A DNA stretch of 20,600 bases, taken from positions 42,078 to 62,677 of the forward strand of contig VHZZ01002697.1 in assembly GCA_009801015.1 (NCBI GenBank). Reading direction: 5' to 3'. Numbering within the stretch: position 1 is the first letter of the stretch; each line of letters opens with the position of its first letter. The notes beneath the pieces are model-generated. The model made no database searches. It was not told the origin of the DNA and saw only the letters and a program-made list of their open reading frames with translations. The translations under genes and the position numbers were made by a program. Source of the stretch: Silene noctiflora. Taxonomy: Eukaryota; Streptophyta; Magnoliopsida; Caryophyllales; Caryophyllaceae. Positions 18,715 through 20,600 of the stretch are shown here, piece by piece.

Positions 18715-18723
18715 AATTCTGGT

Positions 18724-18908
18724 TCAGCGTTTTAATATAAATCGCGAAGTCGTAAACCAAAATCAGTTTTTCTTTTCTCATTTCTCCTAAACCTAGATCG
18801 TCGACACCCTTTCTTNTCAGCGTTTTAATATAAATCGCGAAGTCGTAAACCAAAATCAGTTTTTCTTTTCTCATTTCTCCTAAACCTAGATCGTCGACAC
18901 CCTTTCTT
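18724..18908 (+). repeat. Perfect 92-bp direct duplication around a single N
   Basis: 18724-18815 and 18817-18908 appear identical base for base and are separated only by the N at 18816. The duplicated piece contains the TATA box and leader. The arrangement looks like two contig ends overlapped and joined with a placeholder, not a biological repeat. Confidence 0.85.
18736..18742 (+). promoter_or_regulatory. TATA box of the LTR-like promoter
   Basis: TATAAAT, 22 bp downstream of the palindrome array; a second copy lies in the duplicated 92-bp piece. CTTTTCTC and CATTTCTCC tracts follow, typical of plant LTR leaders. Confidence 0.55.
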
Positions 18909-20176
18909 CCCAATCACCTTTTCTCTAATCCTTCACCTTGAAGTCTACCATGGAGATAAAGGCTCGAGTCGGGTTGTGGTCGTGTCATCGGTATGCCTAA
19001 CATAGGTAAGTCATCATCATCACCGTCCTCCCTAAGTTTCGTTGGGTTGTGGTTGTTAGTAATAAGGGTACGTATTTGTGGTTAGGTGGAATAGATGTTT
19101 GCTTTGTAGTTATATGGATGTGATGCTAGTCGCGGACCGCTAAAGGTAGGTTTTCCTACTCAGTACTGTTGAATGATGCTATGTGTATTGCGTGGTGGTA
19201 TAGATGGTTTAATATTCTGTTTTGTATATGTGTGGGGTGCGTCCCCGGCTGAGTGGAGTCATTTGTGGGAATGACTTCACGCCCTTATTCGCCCCTTGTG
19301 GTTCCCGTCACAAGGGGAATGCGCACATTAATGATCATTGGGTTATTCGCTCTATGGTTTTGCGCGGGACTTAGGTGGTAAAGATGTGGTCCCCACTGGC
19401 GGTGTGGATTAATGGTTGCGATTGGTAATATGGCAGGACTGCACCTCGGCGTCAGTCAGGTGGATGGTGATGTACTGGAGTTGGAGTTGGTGCTTGTGTA
19501 TGTTCTGATTGGTATGATGTTCTTTAGTTACTGACCTTGTGTGGTGTTGTTTGTGTTTTTCTTGTTGTGTTTCTGTTGTGATCCTTATGGTGTGTAGTTA
19601 GTCTTAGCAGGTGTTGATATGGAGCTTGTCCGGGTGCACTGGAGGGACGCGTCTGTCACCAAGTCTTGACATGTGTAGTCTCACCGTAGTTGCGTAGTCT
19701 CACCAGTTGTATCTCTTTTATGTTGAGTTTAATTATATAATTAAATGTAACAGTTCTTTTATTGACGTTATGTGAACAGGTGTCGCAACCCTATCAAAAA
19801 TAAATTACCCTAGCAACAACAAATTAATGTTGTATTTAGGGGTCGAATCCACAGGGAGTACGGTGGTTGTTAATTAGTTGTTATGGGGTGAATTCTGATG
19901 TATGTCTTTTACATGCGATTATTCTCCTGTTTGGCACACATTTCTATGCTTTATCATGACCGTATTATTATTACTTCCTCCTATTCTAGCTACTTTGGGT
20001 TTTCGTCTTGTCTTTTGCAGGTTTGGCAAATTGTGCGCGTTTAAGCCAATACTAGTCATTAGGAGAAGGAAGAGCTTCGTTCCGGTCGCTCGTTAAAAGA
20101 AGCAAGAGTGGCTCGGCTCATATCTGGGAGCCATTTGTTAGCTAGACGACTGTCTAATGGGTCCGTCTACCCCATG

Positions 20177-20411
20177 TGTCTATCGACAGAGAGGCTAGAC
20201 ACAGGAAGTGCTTCATGGGTTGTTACGTCTAGACAGTGATTCGTGTCTATCGACATTCATTCGTGNCTATCGACAGTCATTGTGTCTATCGACAACATAC
20301 TGTCGATAGATAGTGCGCCTAGACACAGGGATCTTATATTTTGGCGATTTTGGTGTATGTCGATCGACAGGCATTTTATGTCGATCGACAGGCATTTTAT
20401 GTCGATCGACG
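20177..20411. repeat. Phased array of 12-bp palindrome-like units (TGTCKATCGACA)
   Basis: TGTCTATCGACA occurs at 20177, 20244, 20264 (with N) and 20283. An inverted partner TGTCGATAGA is at 20301. Perfect palindromes TGTCGATCGACA are at 20358 and 20379, and 20400 has one change. Neighbour spacings are 20, 19, about 18, then 21 and 21 bp. TCTAGACA-type half-sites lie between. The array precedes a TATA box by 68 bp. Confidence 0.88.
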
Positions 20412-20478
20412 GAGTCGCGTGACCGGATCCATCTCGTTGGGCCCGTTTACAATCTTTTCTTTTTGTTGTTGGACTTAG

Positions 20479-20487
20479 TATTTAAAG
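20479..20487 (+). promoter_or_regulatory. TATA box of the LTR-like promoter
   Basis: TATTTAAAG, downstream of the palindrome array and upstream of a leader beginning ACACTGAGAAAC. The call rests on motif and position. Confidence 0.45.
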
Positions 20488-20600
20488 CTGGTATTTTATT
20501 TTCATAGGGGTTACGTTTTACACTGAGAAACTCTCTAAAAAACTTCGAATACTTGTAGCTTTAATAATTCTCCGGATCCGAATCCTTGTTCATCGCAATT

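Larger units (their letters stand above)
18515..19780 (+). mobile_element. LTR-like segment beginning TGTAATACCCG, possibly Tekay/Del-type
   Basis: TGTAATACCC is a common LTR start in plant Tekay/Del chromoviruses, as I recall. Downstream come a palindrome array (18623-18714), a TATA box (18736-18742), a pyrimidine-rich leader and a long GT-rich region. The expected LTR end (GGGTATTACA-like), a primer-binding site and gag are not seen. The segment is probably cut by another element at 19781. The true length is overstated by a 92-bp assembly duplication. Confidence 0.5.
19781..20600 (+). mobile_element. LTR-like segment beginning TGTCGCAACCC (partial)
   Basis: The segment begins TGTCGCAACCC and soon shows GGGGTCGAATCCACAGGGAG, a stretch widespread in plant Ty3 (Tat/Ogre-type) LTR regions as I remember. 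A palindrome array (20177-20411) and a TATA box (20479) follow, then a leader running off the window. No coding region is reached. The 5' boundary is inferred from the TG start and the abrupt change from GT-rich sequence; it appears to be inserted into the preceding LTR. Confidence 0.5.

Noticed and set aside
18680-18913. 77-codon minus-strand frame containing a repeated peptide
   Set aside because: The repeat is the 92-bp duplication around the N, and the frame lies in an LTR leader.
20313-20507. 64-codon frame with repeated CRSTGIL peptide
   Set aside because: It is a translation of the 21-bp palindrome units; not a protein.
1-20600. tRNA or rRNA genes
   Set aside because: No cloverleaf-like sequence with A and B boxes or rRNA core motif was recognised. 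The SINE fragments lack their tRNA-like half.

Overview
The window is nuclear DNA from a flowering plant. It holds one intact multi-exon gene whose exons give an unmistakable plant MON1 (SAND-family) protein, surrounded and invaded by plant transposable elements: LINEs with a C-terminal RNase H, Au-type SINE fragments, TIR elements (MITEs), a Helitron-like element and LTR-retrotransposon termini. I guess Caryophyllales, perhaps Caryophyllaceae, from a recollection of similar 'ctcgatcgag' palindromes there; this is weak evidence. All ambiguous bases (1721, 1723, 1736, 1741, 12342, 18816, 20266) lie in repeats or introns, so none touches a MON1 exon.

Layout: 1-~490 is a minus-strand LTR-like promoter region with an array of 12-bp palindromes. 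507-2097 is a 5'-truncated, mutated plus-strand LINE ending in 37 A. 2098-3157 is an AT-rich, LTR-like minus-strand segment. 3180-4342 is a minus-strand LINE with a perfect 14-bp target duplication. 4522-4871 is a GC-rich 350-bp hAT-type MITE with an 8-bp target duplication. 5284-5703 and 5707-6008 are two back-to-back Harbinger-type MITEs with TAA target duplications. 6858-7071 is a short LINE 3' end.

7574-16862 (minus) is MON1. Fourteen exons joined at GT-AG boundaries give a 578-codon reading frame without interruption. With CCZ1 the protein forms the guanine-nucleotide exchange factor that activates Rab7 on late endosomes and prevacuolar compartments. The larger introns carry two SINE fragments in opposite orientations, a Stowaway-like MITE, and a 1.25-kb Helitron-like element that itself contains a TIR element.

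17161-17457 is another Harbinger-type MITE upstream of MON1. 18147-18296 is a diverged 31-bp minisatellite. 18515-19780 and 19781-20600 look like the starts of two plus-strand LTRs. Both again have ~20-bp-phased palindromes just upstream of a TATA box.

The most interesting signal is this shared design. Three LTR-like promoters, different in sequence, each carry several 12-bp palindromes with a TCGNNCGA-type core, spaced 19-21 bp apart (about two helical turns) immediately upstream of a TATA box.
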